A stretch of 36,322 nt of DNA from Oceanicaulis sp. (GTDB taxonomy: Bacteria > Pseudomonadota > Alphaproteobacteria > Caulobacterales > Maricaulaceae). The stretch is from contig JAIUMW010000007.1 of assembly GCA_022565365.1 (NCBI GenBank), forward strand, positions 1 through 36,322, given 5' to 3'. Of the stretch, positions 1 through 9,583 are shown in pieces; position 1 is the stretch's first letter; each line of letters opens with the position of its first letter. The position numbers were made by a program, and so were the translations under genes. Under the pieces are notes generated by a model, which was given only the letters and a program-made list of their open reading frames with translations, ran no database searches and was not told where the DNA came from.

Positions 1-145
1 CCTGACCGAAGCCGCTGAACGGCTCAAATCCGACGCGCCGGAAACGGCGGCGCGCCGCGACTGGGTGCTGATGCTGGCGATCGCCTCCACCACGCTTCTG
101 GGCTGCGCCATCGGCGCCTGGGCGTATGCGAGCCTTGCCACGTAA
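1..145 (+). CDS. ubiB: UbiB C-terminal end (ABC1/UbiB family, ubiquinone biosynthesis), partial
   Basis: An open frame enters from the left edge (codons in phase from base 2) and stops at TAA 143-145, giving 47 residues. The visible part is a charged stretch, then a hydrophobic helix (about residues 22-45) ending in ASLAT. A single C-terminal membrane helix is typical of UbiB, an atypical kinase/ATPase needed for coenzyme Q synthesis at the inner membrane. No catalytic residues are in view. The assignment rests on this tail and on the usual alphaproteobacterial order ubiE-ubiB-coaBC-dut, since coaC, coaB and dut follow here. Another single-pass membrane protein cannot be excluded. Confidence 0.6.
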   Translation, partial: LTEAAERLKSDAPETAARRDWVLMLAIASTTLLGCAIGAWAYASLAT

Positions 146-181
146 GCACGTCTGTGCTTAGATCCGATGTGGAGGTCTGAC

Positions 182-472
182 ATGCGTGAAATCGGCAATC
201 CTGCGTTCGAACACGAGCCCCAAACAGGCGGCGCCGAGCCATCGGTGACCGAGACCCGCAAGCTGCGCAAAACCGGCAACAGCTATGGCGTGACACTGTC
301 GCGCCGCGCGCTGGACGCCGCCGGGTTTTCGCCCGAGGAGCCCGTCTCGATCAGCGTATCGCCGGGCTGCGTGACCATCCGGGCCGCCGGCGGGGCCTAT
401 GACGCGACGGTCGAGGCCGGGCGCGAGGCGCTGGCGCAATACCGCTTCGCGCTGGAACGTCTGGGCGGATGA
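182..472 (+). CDS. AbrB/MazE-like antitoxin of a Doc toxin pair
   Basis: A 96-residue protein. The middle part (TRKLRKTGNSYGVTLSRRAL, then EPVSISVSPGCVTIRAA) has the swapped-hairpin AbrB/MazE/SpoVT pattern: a K-x-G-NS-x-x-V-x-L-x core followed by two short strands. Such proteins bind DNA as dimers and neutralise a partner toxin through their C-terminal tail. The start at 182 is chosen because GGAGG at 171-175 lies six bases before it; an in-frame ATG at 167 would precede this site. The stop overlaps the toxin start by four bases (ATGA, 469-472), so the pair is probably translationally coupled and autoregulated. Pairing of an AbrB-type rather than a Phd-type antitoxin with Doc is known in proteobacteria. 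The AbrB call is strong; its specific pairing is inferred from position. Confidence 0.8.
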   Translation: MREIGNPAFEHEPQTGGAEPSVTETRKLRKTGNSYGVTLSRRALDAAGFSPEEPVSISVSPGCVTIRAAGGAYDATVEAGREALAQYRFALERLGG

Positions 473-888
473 GCACGCCGGTTTTACCGGATTATGCCGG
501 CTTTCTGGCGGTGACGGCGGACATTCTGACGGAGACAGCCGGAACGCCGCTCCAGCTGCGCGATGAAGGCCTGTTGCGCTCCACCTTCGCCCGTCCCGAT
601 CATCTGGCCGCTTACGGGCCGCCGCTTCACCCGTGCGAGGCGGCGGCTGCGCTGGCCTACGGGATTGCGCGCAATCATCCTTTTGTGGACGGCAACAAGC
701 GCGCGGCCGCCACGGCCTTCCTGATCACCCTCTTGCTCAACGGTATGCGCCTCGACGTCACCCAGACCGATCTGGCCGAGCGCTTTGAAGCGCTGGCTGG
801 CGGCGCGCTGGACGAGGCGGCGCTGGCGCGCTGGGCGCAAGATCATACGGTGAGCGATCCGCGTTTCGTGAAAGCTCCGGGGACGTGA
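469..888 (+). CDS. doc: Doc-type (death-on-curing) Fic-fold toxin
   Basis: A 139-residue protein with the Doc variant of the Fic motif at residues 70-80 (HPFVDGNKRAA): catalytic H70, F72, D74, N76, K77 and R78. In Doc toxins the lysine in place of the usual Fic glycine goes with phosphorylation of elongation factor Tu, which stops translation; that activity is inferred from the family. The length is close to the usual ~125-140 residues and all motif residues are present, so the toxin looks intact. It overlaps the antitoxin gene by four bases. The pair sits between ubiB and coaC, genes that are neighbours in many relatives, so it looks like an inserted module. The base composition does not differ from the surroundings. 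Confidence 0.88.
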   Translation: MSTPVLPDYAGFLAVTADILTETAGTPLQLRDEGLLRSTFARPDHLAAYGPPLHPCEAAAALAYGIARNHPFVDGNKRAAATAFLITLLLNGMRLDVTQTDLAERFEALAGGALDEAALARWAQDHTVSDPRFVKAPGT

Positions 889-932
889 CCCCGGGCGCGG
901 TCCGTATTATGGACTTGCAGCAGGAGGCTGGC

Positions 933-1475
933 ATGAAAACCCCGCGCATACTTCTGATCATTGGCGGCGGCATCGCGGCCTATAAGTCGCTGGAGCTGAT
1001 CCGGGTGCTGAGCCGCGCCGGGGTGGGGTCGCGCTGCATCCTGACGCGCGCGGGCCATCATTTCGTGACGCCCATGAGCGTGGCGGCCCTGTCGGGAGAG
1101 AAGGTCTATGACGATCTGTTCTCCCTGACCGACGAGGCGGAGATGGGCCATATCGAGCTGTCGCGCTCGGCCGATCTCGTTGTGGTGTGCCCCGCCACCG
1201 CCGATCTGATGGCCAAGGCGGCCCATGGGCTGGCCGATGATCTGGCGACGACCGCGCTTCTGGCCACGGACAAGCCGGTGCTGATAGCGCCGGCGATGAA
1301 TGTGCGCATGTGGCTGCACCCGGCGACCCAGGCCAATCTGGCCACGCTGCGCGAGCGCGGCGTCACTGTGCTGGACCCGGATGAGGGCGAGATGGCCTGC
1401 GGCGAGTTCGGCCCCGGGCGCCTGCCCGAGCCCGAGCGCATCGCAAAGGCCGTGCTTGAGGCGCTGAAAGCCTGA
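933..1475 (+). CDS. coaC: Phosphopantothenoylcysteine decarboxylase (CoaC), stand-alone
   Basis: A 180-residue flavoprotein of the HFCD family that decarboxylates 4'-phosphopantothenoylcysteine to 4'-phosphopantetheine in coenzyme A synthesis. Visible motifs: the flavin-binding GGGIAAYKSLEL near the N-terminus, the substrate-binding APAMNVRMW, and the clamp MACGEFGPGRLPEPE near the C-terminus. AGGAGG at 922-927 is five bases before ATG 933, which fixes the start; an in-frame ATG at 885 would add 16 residues unlike the family. The stop TGA (1473-1475) overlaps the ATG of coaB by one base. In most bacteria CoaC is the N-terminal half of a ~400-residue CoaBC fusion; here the frame ends exactly at the inter-domain linker. 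Confidence 0.9.
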   Translation: MKTPRILLIIGGGIAAYKSLELIRVLSRAGVGSRCILTRAGHHFVTPMSVAALSGEKVYDDLFSLTDEAEMGHIELSRSADLVVVCPATADLMAKAAHGLADDLATTALLATDKPVLIAPAMNVRMWLHPATQANLATLRERGVTVLDPDEGEMACGEFGPGRLPEPERIAKAVLEALKA

Positions 1476-2110
1476 TGCGCGCCGTCCTCACCGCCGGGCC
1501 GACGCTGGAACCGATTGATCCGGTGCGCTTCTTGTCCAACCGCTCGTCAGGGCGCCAGGGTTATGCGCTGGCCGAGGCGCTGGCGGCGCTGGGGTTTGAG
1601 GTGACGCTCGTATCCGGGCCCACCGCGCTCAATGACCCGCCCGGCATCGCCATTGTGCGCGTGGAGACCGCGCGCGAGATGCTGGCGGCGGTGGAAGACG
1701 CCCTGCCCGCTGACGTGTTCATCGCCGTCGCGGCTGTGGCCGCCTGGCGCCCGGCCGAGCCGTCCGCCATCAAGCTGAAACTCGACAAGTCCGGCCATGG
1801 CGCGCTGAAACTCGCCGAGAACCCGGACATCCTCAAGACCATCGCAGCGCTGGCTCCGCAAGTCCGTCCGCGCCTGGTGATCGGGTTTGCCGCCGAGACC
1901 CATGATGTCCTCGATCACGCACGGGCCAAGCGCATGCGCAAGGGCTGTGACTGGATCATCGCCAATGATGTCTCGGGCTCGGCCATGGGCGGCGCGGACA
2001 ACGCCGTCACGCTGATTACGCCCCAGGGCGAGGAGAGCCTGGGCCAGGCGCCCAAGACCGAGATCGCGCGCCAGATCGCACAGCGTATCGTGGCGGTGCT
2101 CACGGCCTGA
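1475..2110 (+). CDS. coaB: Phosphopantothenate–cysteine ligase (CoaB), stand-alone
   Basis: A 211-residue Rossmann-type ligase that joins 4'-phosphopantothenate to cysteine using CTP. Visible: TAGPTLEPIDPVRFLSNRSS at the N-terminus (nucleotide and dimer contacts), VAAWRP, KLKLDKSG, NPDILKTIA, GFAAETHD, and KGCDWIIANDVS. The usual VADYRP/VADWRP motif reads VAAWRP here, with Ala for the common Asp; I cannot say whether this matters. The frame begins one base before the end of coaC's stop (TGATG), so translation is probably coupled. There is no sign of decay in either half, which argues for a genuine split of CoaBC rather than a recent frameshift, although one base change would fuse them. Confidence 0.88.
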   Translation: MRAVLTAGPTLEPIDPVRFLSNRSSGRQGYALAEALAALGFEVTLVSGPTALNDPPGIAIVRVETAREMLAAVEDALPADVFIAVAAVAAWRPAEPSAIKLKLDKSGHGALKLAENPDILKTIAALAPQVRPRLVIGFAAETHDVLDHARAKRMRKGCDWIIANDVSGSAMGGADNAVTLITPQGEESLGQAPKTEIARQIAQRIVAVLTA

Positions 2111-2179
2111 TTTGCCTCCGGCGCTTTGGGCTTGTTAGGCTGGAGCTTCAATGATGAGCTATCGGAGCCTTGTGAACCT

Positions 2180-2626
2180 GTGAAAACTCTTGTGTCGTGC
2201 GCCGCCCTGTCGCTCGCCGCCACCGGCGCGGCGTCAGCGTCCTGCTACAGCCTTGACGCCGGGGGCGAAGCCGCCCTGATGGCGGGTTACTCGGTCACCG
2301 AGGCCGCCGCCGGGCCCGAGCTTATGGACCGCCCGCCCGTGGCCGATGACGCCATTGCGGTGCTGTGCGAGCGGCCCGCGCCGGAATTCCGCGAGAAGGA
2401 TTTCGAGCTCCTGCATCACGGCTTGGCCTTGTATGTACGCTCGGGGCCGGATGACGCCGCCACTGTCATCTCGTTGAGCTTGCGCGAGGGCAACGAGTAC
2501 GCTGTGCAGCTCCATGAGGGTGATCTGAGCGAGGATGATGTGGCCGCGATCACCGCGGTGCTCGAAGGCTTTGACGCGGGCGAGGCCGCTCTGGCGCGCC
2601 ACTACCAGGCGCAAGAGGACGGCTGA
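2180..2626 (+). CDS. Small secreted protein of unknown function
   Basis: A frame of 148 residues from GTG 2180 that opens with a clear signal peptide (KTLVSCAALSLAATGAASAS, then a Cys). The mature part is acidic and has two further Cys at most, with no motif I recognise. The start is a choice: the open frame extends upstream to 2126, but only the GTG at 2180 places a basic residue right before the hydrophobic core; GGAG at 2164-2167 is a rather distant ribosome site. It lies between coaB and dut in the same direction. Function unknown; probably periplasmic. Confidence 0.6.
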   Translation: MKTLVSCAALSLAATGAASASCYSLDAGGEAALMAGYSVTEAAAGPELMDRPPVADDAIAVLCERPAPEFREKDFELLHHGLALYVRSGPDDAATVISLSLREGNEYAVQLHEGDLSEDDVAAITAVLEGFDAGEAALARHYQAQEDG

Positions 2627-2701
2627 CGGGCCGTTCAGCGCGGGCTATGGGTCGGGAGCCTTCAACCGGCGTGAGTCGCGCCTTCAACGAGGATGTCCCC
2701 C

Positions 2702-3148
2702 ATGCAGCTGCGCGTCCGGACGCTGGATCATTTTGACGGGCTGGACCTGCCCGCCTATCAGACGCCGGGTTCGGCAGGGCTGGACCTGCCCGCCGCCGTG
2801 GCCGACGACGCGCCGGTGACCATACCCCCGGGCGAATGGCGCCTGATCCCGACGGGCCTCTGCATCGCGCTGCCTGACGGCTATGAGGCGCAAGTGCGTC
2901 CGCGTTCGGGCCTGGCGGCCAAGTTTGCCGTGACCTGCCTCAACACGCCCGGCACGGTGGACGCCGACTATCGCGGCGAAATCCGGGTCAATCTGATCAA
3001 TCACGGGCCCGAACCCTTCATCGTGCGCCGCGGCGAGCGGATCGCGCAGATGATCATCGCCCCGGTCACCCAGATCGTCTGGGCGCCGGTGGATGCGCTG
3101 GACGCGACCGCGCGCGGCGCGGGCGGGTTTGGCTCCACGGGACTGTAG
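2702..3148 (+). CDS. dut: dUTP diphosphatase (dUTPase)
   Basis: A 148-residue trimeric dUTPase that hydrolyses dUTP to dUMP and pyrophosphate, keeping uracil out of DNA and feeding dTMP synthesis. All five family motifs are present in order: [26 protein letters not shown] with the catalytic Asp, RGERIAQMI, and the C-terminal P-loop-like [13 protein letters not shown] 2702 is preferred over ATG 2693, because GAGG at 2689-2692 sits nine bases before 2702 and directly abuts 2693. It forms the end of the ubiB–coaCB–dut run. Confidence 0.95.
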   Translation: MQLRVRTLDHFDGLDLPAYQTPGSAGLDLPAAVADDAPVTIPPGEWRLIPTGLCIALPDGYEAQVRPRSGLAAKFAVTCLNTPGTVDADYRGEIRVNLINHGPEPFIVRRGERIAQMIIAPVTQIVWAPVDALDATARGAGGFGSTGL

Positions 3149-3242
3149 ACCGCGTCTTAACGCTTCCCTAAGCCGGCCCGGTTTCAGGTGGCGCGCATGC
3201 CGCGCCTGACAGGCGCGCGATTCGCGTTTCAGGAGCTATCTC

Positions 3243-4022
3243 ATGGTCGAGGCCGGGATCGACGATATGGAGGCCGGGCCCGGCGAAGCGGGCTTCCTCA
3301 TGCAGCTGCGCCCGCCGCCGGCTGCCGATCCCGCCGCGCTGGCCGATCAGATTGACCGCTTCACCGCCCGCTTTCTGGCGCAACGCGAACCGGACGGTGG
3401 ACGCTATGCCCGGCTGGGTCCGCTGACCTGGGCGCTGGCGGCGCCGGAATCCGCTTGCGAAACCGTGCACGAAACCGCCCGGGCGCTGGGCGTGCTGCTG
3501 TTTGGAACCGATGACGACACGGTCTGGCTCATCGAGCGCGGGCCTGAAGCCGTCGAGGACGAGGATTCCGACGATGTCTGGGATATCGATGCCGGCCCCA
3601 GCCCTGATCCCGGCCCCGGCCCAGGCCCATGCCTTGACCTTGAAGCCCCGGCTTTTGATCTCGACAGCCTGACCGAGCCGCCCGTACGCGCCGGCGCGCC
3701 GGATATCACGGGCGAGCTGGCGGCGTTCCGCATCGAGATGCGCGCGATCGCCCGGACGATCCCCGATGCGGCCGACCGAGAACGTGAGGCGCTGGGCGCC
3801 TTCCGCGAAGAATTACAACAGCTTACCAGCGCAGCGGGCGACCGGTTCGACGCCGCGGCCGGGCGCATCGAAACCGCCACCGCCGCCCTGCCGGACGCCG
3901 CCGCACGGGTGGAAGCCAGCGCCACCCTCATGGAAACCAGCGTGCGCGAGGCGCTGGAAGCCCTGACGCGCGCCTGCGCCGCCATGGCCGCCAGCCGGGA
4001 TGGCGCCACCCGGGCGGGCTGA
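3243..4022 (+). CDS. Unrecognised acidic protein with predicted coiled coil
   Basis: A 259-residue frame with CAGGAG (3230-3235) seven bases before ATG 3243. Three parts can be seen. Residues 1-105 are a compact region (QLRPPPAADPAALADQIDRF, ALGVLLFGTDDDTVWLIERG). Residues 106-160 are acidic and Pro/Asp/Gly-rich, with a DPGPGPGPC run. Residues 160-259 are Ala/Glu/Arg-rich heptad-like helix, with repeated AAxRxExAxxxL units, probably a coiled coil. There is no signal peptide or membrane segment. I do not recognise a family. The codon usage is that of the genome, so it is probably a real, lineage-specific cytoplasmic gene. Confidence 0.7.
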   Translation: MVEAGIDDMEAGPGEAGFLMQLRPPPAADPAALADQIDRFTARFLAQREPDGGRYARLGPLTWALAAPESACETVHETARALGVLLFGTDDDTVWLIERGPEAVEDEDSDDVWDIDAGPSPDPGPGPGPCLDLEAPAFDLDSLTEPPVRAGAPDITGELAAFRIEMRAIARTIPDAADREREALGAFREELQQLTSAAGDRFDAAAGRIETATAALPDAAARVEASATLMETSVREALEALTRACAAMAASRDGATRAG

Positions 4023-4097
4023 TCCGCCCTGATTTCGCCTTGTTTGTTACATCGCGTTAATGTTACGCTTTCCGGGCAGCAGGCTGGGGAGGCGCAC

Positions 4098-4292
4098 ATG
4101 AAGCTCGCACTTGGCATTGCAGTAGCCGGCCTGCTCGCGGCCAGCGCCTGGCAGATCGGGCCGGAGCGCGCCGCGGCCCTGGCCCTTGAAGCCATGACCC
4201 CCGCCCCGGAAATCGTCCAGGATGTGCGCGACGCCATCGACGCCCTGATCGAGCATTTAAAGGGGCCCGGCGAGATCACGCCCGAGGCCTGA
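4098..4292 (+). CDS. Small membrane-anchored or secreted protein, unknown
   Basis: 64 residues: a hydrophobic N-terminus (MKLALGIAVAGLLAASAWQI), then an acidic helical tail (PEIVQDVRDAIDALIEHLKG). The ribosome site GGGGAGG (4086-4092) is five bases before ATG 4098, which supports a real small gene. The hydrophobic segment may be a signal anchor or a signal peptide. It follows the coiled-coil protein by 75 bases in the same direction. No family recognised. Confidence 0.6.
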   Translation: MKLALGIAVAGLLAASAWQIGPERAAALALEAMTPAPEIVQDVRDAIDALIEHLKGPGEITPEA

Positions 4293-4318
4293 CCTCACAC
4301 CCGCCGCCCCACCGTTCT

Positions 4319-4336
4319 GCGCCCGCATGCGGGCGC
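4319..4336 (+). terminator. Perfect 18-bp palindrome, possible terminator before rbfA
   Basis: GCGCCCGCATGCGGGCGC is a perfect palindrome downstream of the small gene at 4098-4292 and 101 bases before rbfA. It is followed by CTTGCTTTCG, a weak T-rich stretch. It could end the upstream transcripts; a protein-binding palindrome is the alternative. Confidence 0.4.
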
Positions 4337-4437
4337 CTTGCTTTCGCGCGGCCGCCCCTGTACACCGCGCACCCTTACGCGAAGAGGGTCTGTCCGGTTC
4401 AAGCCCGGCGGATCTGGCCGCAGAGAGGTTTTGTTCA

Positions 4438-4821
4438 ATGAAAGCGCAATCCCAACGCCAGCTGCGTGCGGGCGAACTTGTGCGCCGCGCCGTCGCCGAC
4501 ATTCTGCTGGAAGGTCATGTGCGCGAGCCCGCGCTGTCCGGCGTGCCCGTGACCATCAGCGAGGCGCGCGTCAGCCCCGATCTGCGCCATGCCACCATCT
4601 TTGTCTCCGGCCTGACCGTCGCTGACCCCGAGGCCGTGGCCGCGGCCCTGAACAAAGCGGCGGGCTTTCTTCAGAAAGAGCTGGGCCGGCGCGTCGAGCT
4701 GCGTTTCACGCCCAAGCTGCGCTTCGAGGCCGACCGCCGGTTTGATGACGCGGTGGCCGTCCCCGAGATGCTGGCCCGGCCGGGCGTCAAGCGCGATCTG
4801 ACCGGTCCGGGGAAGGACTGA
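4438..4821 (+). CDS. rbfA: Ribosome-binding factor A
   Basis: A 127-residue KH-fold protein that helps mature the 5' end of 16S rRNA and the 30S subunit. Recognisable: [17 protein letters not shown] at the N-terminus, the strand [20 protein letters not shown], the helix [16 protein letters not shown], and [20 protein letters not shown]. The start at ATG 4438 follows AGAGAGG (4422-4428) by nine bases; the frame stays open to 4327 without family similarity. Its TGA overlaps the ATG of truB by one base, so the two are coupled. infB, the usual upstream partner, is not present before it. Confidence 0.93.
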   Translation: MKAQSQRQLRAGELVRRAVADILLEGHVREPALSGVPVTISEARVSPDLRHATIFVSGLTVADPEAVAAALNKAAGFLQKELGRRVELRFTPKLRFEADRRFDDAVAVPEMLARPGVKRDLTGPGKD

Positions 4822-5786
4822 TGGGGCGGCGCAAGAAGGGCGACGCGGTTCATGGCTGGGTGGTGCTGGACAAGCCGCTGGACATGACATCCACGCAGGC
4901 GGTGTCGGTGGTGCGCCGCCTGTTCAACGCGCAGAAGGCCGGCCATGCCGGCACGCTGGACCCGCTGGCGTCGGGCGTGCTGCCGATCGCGCTGGGCGAG
5001 GCCACCAAGACCGTGCCGTTCGCTCAGGAAGCGGGCAAGATCTATCGCTTCACCCTGCGCTGGGGCCAGTCGACCACCACCCAGGACGCCGAAGGCGAGG
5101 TGATCGCGCAGAGTGATGTGCGCCCCGCTCCCGAGGCCGTGCGCGCCGCACTGGAAGCGTTTGTCGGCGATATCGAGCAGGTGCCGCCGCAATTTTCCGC
5201 CATCAAGGTGGATGGCGAGCGCGCCTATGATCTGGCGCGCGCCGGCGAGAGCGTGGAGCTGAAGGCCCGCCCTATCCGGATTGACGGCCTCACCTTGGTG
5301 GATGCGCCCTCAGGCGATTTGTGCGTCATCGAGATGTGCTGCGGCAAGGGCGCCTATGTGCGCGCGCTGGCGCGCGATCTGGCCGCTGCGCTGGGGGCTG
5401 AGGGCCATGTTGCGGCGCTGCGGCGCATGCAGGTGGGGCCGTTCAGCGCCGCCAACGCCGTCACACTGGACGCGCTGAAGGATTTGGTGCATAGAAGCGC
5501 CGCGCTGGAAGCCCTCAGACCGGTCGAGACCGCGCTGGACGACATCCCGGCCCTGGCCGTGACCGAGGACGAGGCATTTCAGTTGAGGCAAGGACGGCCG
5601 ATCGTGCTGCCTCCCCGGCGAGCTTCAGAGCTACGCGACCTTCGACGCCCCCGCGATATCGGGGGCAAGGACTATTCGAAGGCCGTTGTGGCGATGGGGC
5701 GTGACCGGGCGGTTGCGATCGGCGAGGCGCGCGCGGGGAAGCTGTCTCCGGTGCGCGTGTTTCAATGGGAACAGGAGCCCAGATAG
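4821..5786 (+). CDS. truB: tRNA pseudouridine(55) synthase
   Basis: A 321-residue enzyme that isomerises U55 to pseudouridine in the T-loop of tRNAs. Motif [14 protein letters not shown] and motif [18 protein letters not shown] are seen, with catalytic D47. Further on come [19 protein letters not shown], the [12 protein letters not shown] motif, and a basic C-terminal extension with a possible PUA-like region. Length is normal. It overlaps rbfA by one base and is followed by rpsO after four bases, as in most proteobacteria. Confidence 0.95.
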   Translation: MGRRKKGDAVHGWVVLDKPLDMTSTQAVSVVRRLFNAQKAGHAGTLDPLASGVLPIALGEATKTVPFAQEAGKIYRFTLRWGQSTTTQDAEGEVIAQSDVRPAPEAVRAALEAFVGDIEQVPPQFSAIKVDGERAYDLARAGESVELKARPIRIDGLTLVDAPSGDLCVIEMCCGKGAYVRALARDLAAALGAEGHVAALRRMQVGPFSAANAVTLDALKDLVHRSAALEALRPVETALDDIPALAVTEDEAFQLRQGRPIVLPPRRASELRDLRRPRDIGGKDYSKAVVAMGRDRAVAIGEARAGKLSPVRVFQWEQEPR

Positions 5787-5789
5787 ACG

Positions 5790-6059
5790 ATGTCGATTAC
5801 GATTGAACGCAAGGCCGAGCTGATCAAAGAGCATGGCCGTACTGACAACGACACCGGGTCTGCCGAAGTCCAGATCGCCGTGCTCACCGAGCGGATTGCG
5901 AACCTGACCGAGCACTTCAAGACCCACAAGAAAGACAACCACTCGCGCCGCGGCCTCCTGAAAATGGTGTCGCAGCGCCGCCGTCTTCTCGATTATCTCG
6001 CGAATACGGAACGCGGTCGCTACACGGCGATCGTCCAGAAGCTGGGCCTTCGCCGCTAG
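5790..6059 (+). CDS. rpsO: 30S ribosomal protein S15
   Basis: 89 residues, the exact family length. The whole four-helix protein is visible: [20 protein letters not shown], the [20 protein letters not shown] motif that contacts 16S rRNA helices 20-22, and [12 protein letters not shown] followed by a basic C-terminus. S15 is a primary binder in the assembly of the 30S platform. GGAG in the end of truB (5773-5776) is a plausible ribosome site. A strong hairpin follows the stop. Confidence 0.97.
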   Translation: MSITIERKAELIKEHGRTDNDTGSAEVQIAVLTERIANLTEHFKTHKKDNHSRRGLLKMVSQRRRLLDYLANTERGRYTAIVQKLGLRR

Positions 6060-6074
6060 GCGGGCCTGACGGAG

Positions 6075-6104
6075 CGCCGGCCGCCACAAGGCGCGCCGGC
6101 GTTT
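6075..6104 (+). terminator. rpsO–pnp intergenic hairpin
   Basis: CGCCGGC-CGCC (6075-6085), loop ACAA, then GGCG-C-GCCGGCG (6090-6101) gives an 11-bp GC stem with one bulged C, followed by TTT. It lies 15 bases after the rpsO stop. It could act as a partial terminator. In other bacteria the rpsO–pnp interval holds an RNase III processing stem used in PNPase autoregulation, and this hairpin may do the same. Confidence 0.65.
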
Positions 6105-6162
6105 CCATATTCAAGGCCTGTGCAATCCGGTGCAGGTCTCACCTACGTACGAATGCATAATC

Positions 6163-6228
6163 ATGTTCGATATACAGACCGAAACGATCGAATAGGAGGG
6201 CCGCACGCTAACCCTGGAAACCGGGCGC
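6163..6228 (+). other. pnp: Conserved pnp N-terminus interrupted by an amber codon
   Basis: In frame with the pnp gene, ATG 6163 opens MFDIQTETIE, then TAG at 6193-6195, then [11 protein letters not shown] running into the ATG at 6229. PNPases of relatives begin with MFDI followed by a few residues, then IEWGG and TL.LETGR. The stop therefore falls where a conserved Trp (TGG) is expected: a single G-to-A change. There is no good ribosome site before 6163. The string AGGAGG (6194-6199) overlaps the stop and lies five bases before an in-frame ACG (6205) and 29 bases before ATG 6229. It may be a true mutation with re-initiation, a readthrough codon, or a base-call error. Confidence 0.85.
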
Positions 6229-8286
<2,058 letters not shown>

Positions 8287-8314
8287 GGCGCACAATCACG
8301 CGTCAACTGACTGG

Positions 8315-8347
8315 AAAGCCCCGGCTGCACCGCAGCCGGGGCTTTTT
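8315..8347 (+). terminator. Rho-independent terminator after pnp
   Basis: A perfect 14-bp stem, AAAGCCCCGGCTGC (8315-8328) with GCAGCCGGGGCTTT (8332-8345), closed by a three-base loop and continued by TT, about 30 bases after the pnp stop. This is a textbook intrinsic terminator ending the rbfA–pnp operon. Confidence 0.93.
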
Positions 8348-8361
8348 CCATCCCGCCAGAC

Positions 8362-8393
8362 GCAAGAGGCCCCTTCTTGCTGCGGTTTTTTTT
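8362..8393 (+). terminator. Possible second, weaker terminator before dnaN
   Basis: A 6-bp stem GCAAGA (8362-8367)/TCTTGC (8375-8380) with a GC-rich seven-base loop, followed by TGCGG and eight Ts (8386-8393). It stands in tandem with the strong terminator and would further insulate dnaN. The stem is short, and the T-run could instead be an AT-rich promoter element. Confidence 0.4.
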
Positions 8394-8464
8394 GGTTTAT
8401 GGTGCGGTTTGATATTGAGGCGATTCTCATCTGATCGATTCGCCCTGCGGCATTGAGGCGAGAT

Positions 8465-9583
8465 ATGAAGCTGATCATTGAACGTGCGGCCCTGCTCAAA
8501 GCGCTCGGACATGTCCAGGCCGTGGTGGAGCGCCGCAACACCATTCCGATCCTGTCCAATGTGCTGGTCAAGGCCGAAGAGGGGTTCGTGCGCTTCACCG
8601 CCACCGATCTCGATATGGAGATCGTGGAGGAGGCTGAGGCGCGCACCGAACGCCCCGGCACGGTCACCGCGCCCGCCCACACGCTTTATGAGATCGCGCG
8701 CAAGCTGCCCGAGGGCTCTCAGGTGACGCTGGAGCTGGGCGGGGAAGACCCGCGCATGACGCTGTCAGCGGGACGCTCGCGCTTCAACCTGCCGGTCCTG
8801 CCGCCGGGCGATTTCCCGGTCATGCCCAGCGAGGATCTGGCGGTCAGCTTCGCCTGTCCGGCGGGAGAGCTGGCGCGGCTGATCGACAAGACCCGCTTCG
8901 CCATCTCGACTGAAGAGACGCGCTACTATCTCAACGGCATCCACATGCACGCCGCCGAGCGCGATGGCCGCAAGACCCTGCGCGCCGTCGCCACGGACGG
9001 TCACCGCCTGGCGCTGGCCGAAACCGATTTGCCTGACGGGGCCGCAGGCATGCCAGCGGTGATCGTGCCGCGCAAGCCGATCCAGGAATTGCGCCGTCTG
9101 CTCGAAGACCTCGACGGCGACGTCAATGTGTCGGTGTCCGACGGCAAGATCCGCTTCCAGCTGGGCGCCGCGGTGCTGACGTCCAAGCTCATTGACGGGT
9201 CCTTCCCCGACTATGAGCGGGTCATTCCGCGCGGTAATGACAAGATTTTGCGCGTCGACCGCGCCCCGTTTGCCCAGGCCGTGGACCGGGTGGCCACCAT
9301 CAGCCAGGAGAAATCCCGCTCGGTGAAGCTCGCCCTGTCCGATGGCCAGCTGGTGCTGACGGTGAACAATCCCGAAAGCGGCGCGGCCAGCGAGGAATTG
9401 TCGGCTGACTACAGCGCCGAGGCGATCTCCATCGGCTTCAATGCGCGCTATCTCCTGGACGTGGCCGGCCAGATCGAGGGCGATGAGGCCGTGTTCGAGT
9501 TCGCCGATTCCGGTTCGCCCACCCGGGTGACGGATTCGGGCGATCCCGACGCCGAATATGTGCTGATGCCGCTGCGGGTGTGA
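8465..9583 (+). CDS. dnaN: DNA polymerase III subunit beta (sliding clamp)
   Basis: A 372-residue protein of normal length. The ring-shaped dimer tethers DNA polymerase III and other repair proteins to DNA. The N-terminus MKLIIERAALLKALGHVQAV and the segment VVERRNTIPILSNVLV match the family closely, followed by ATDLDMEI, ATDGHRLALAE, SFPDYERVIPRGND, and the conserved C-terminal YVLMPLRV. The start at ATG 8465 follows GAGGCGAGAT; an in-frame TTG at 8453 lacks support. It ends GTG-TGA, where recF begins on the overlapping GTG. Confidence 0.97.
   Translation: MKLIIERAALLKALGHVQAVVERRNTIPILSNVLVKAEEGFVRFTATDLDMEIVEEAEARTERPGTVTAPAHTLYEIARKLPEGSQVTLELGGEDPRMTLSAGRSRFNLPVLPPGDFPVMPSEDLAVSFACPAGELARLIDKTRFAISTEETRYYLNGIHMHAAERDGRKTLRAVATDGHRLALAETDLPDGAAGMPAVIVPRKPIQELRRLLEDLDGDVNVSVSDGKIRFQLGAAVLTSKLIDGSFPDYERVIPRGNDKILRVDRAPFAQAVDRVATISQEKSRSVKLALSDGQLVLTVNNPESGAASEELSADYSAEAISIGFNARYLLDVAGQIEGDEAVFEFADSGSPTRVTDSGDPDAEYVLMPLRV

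Noticed and set aside
8420-8460. Imperfect inverted repeat GGCGATTC…GATTCGCC before dnaN
   Set aside because: Imperfect and short; no match I can defend to a DnaA or CtrA site.
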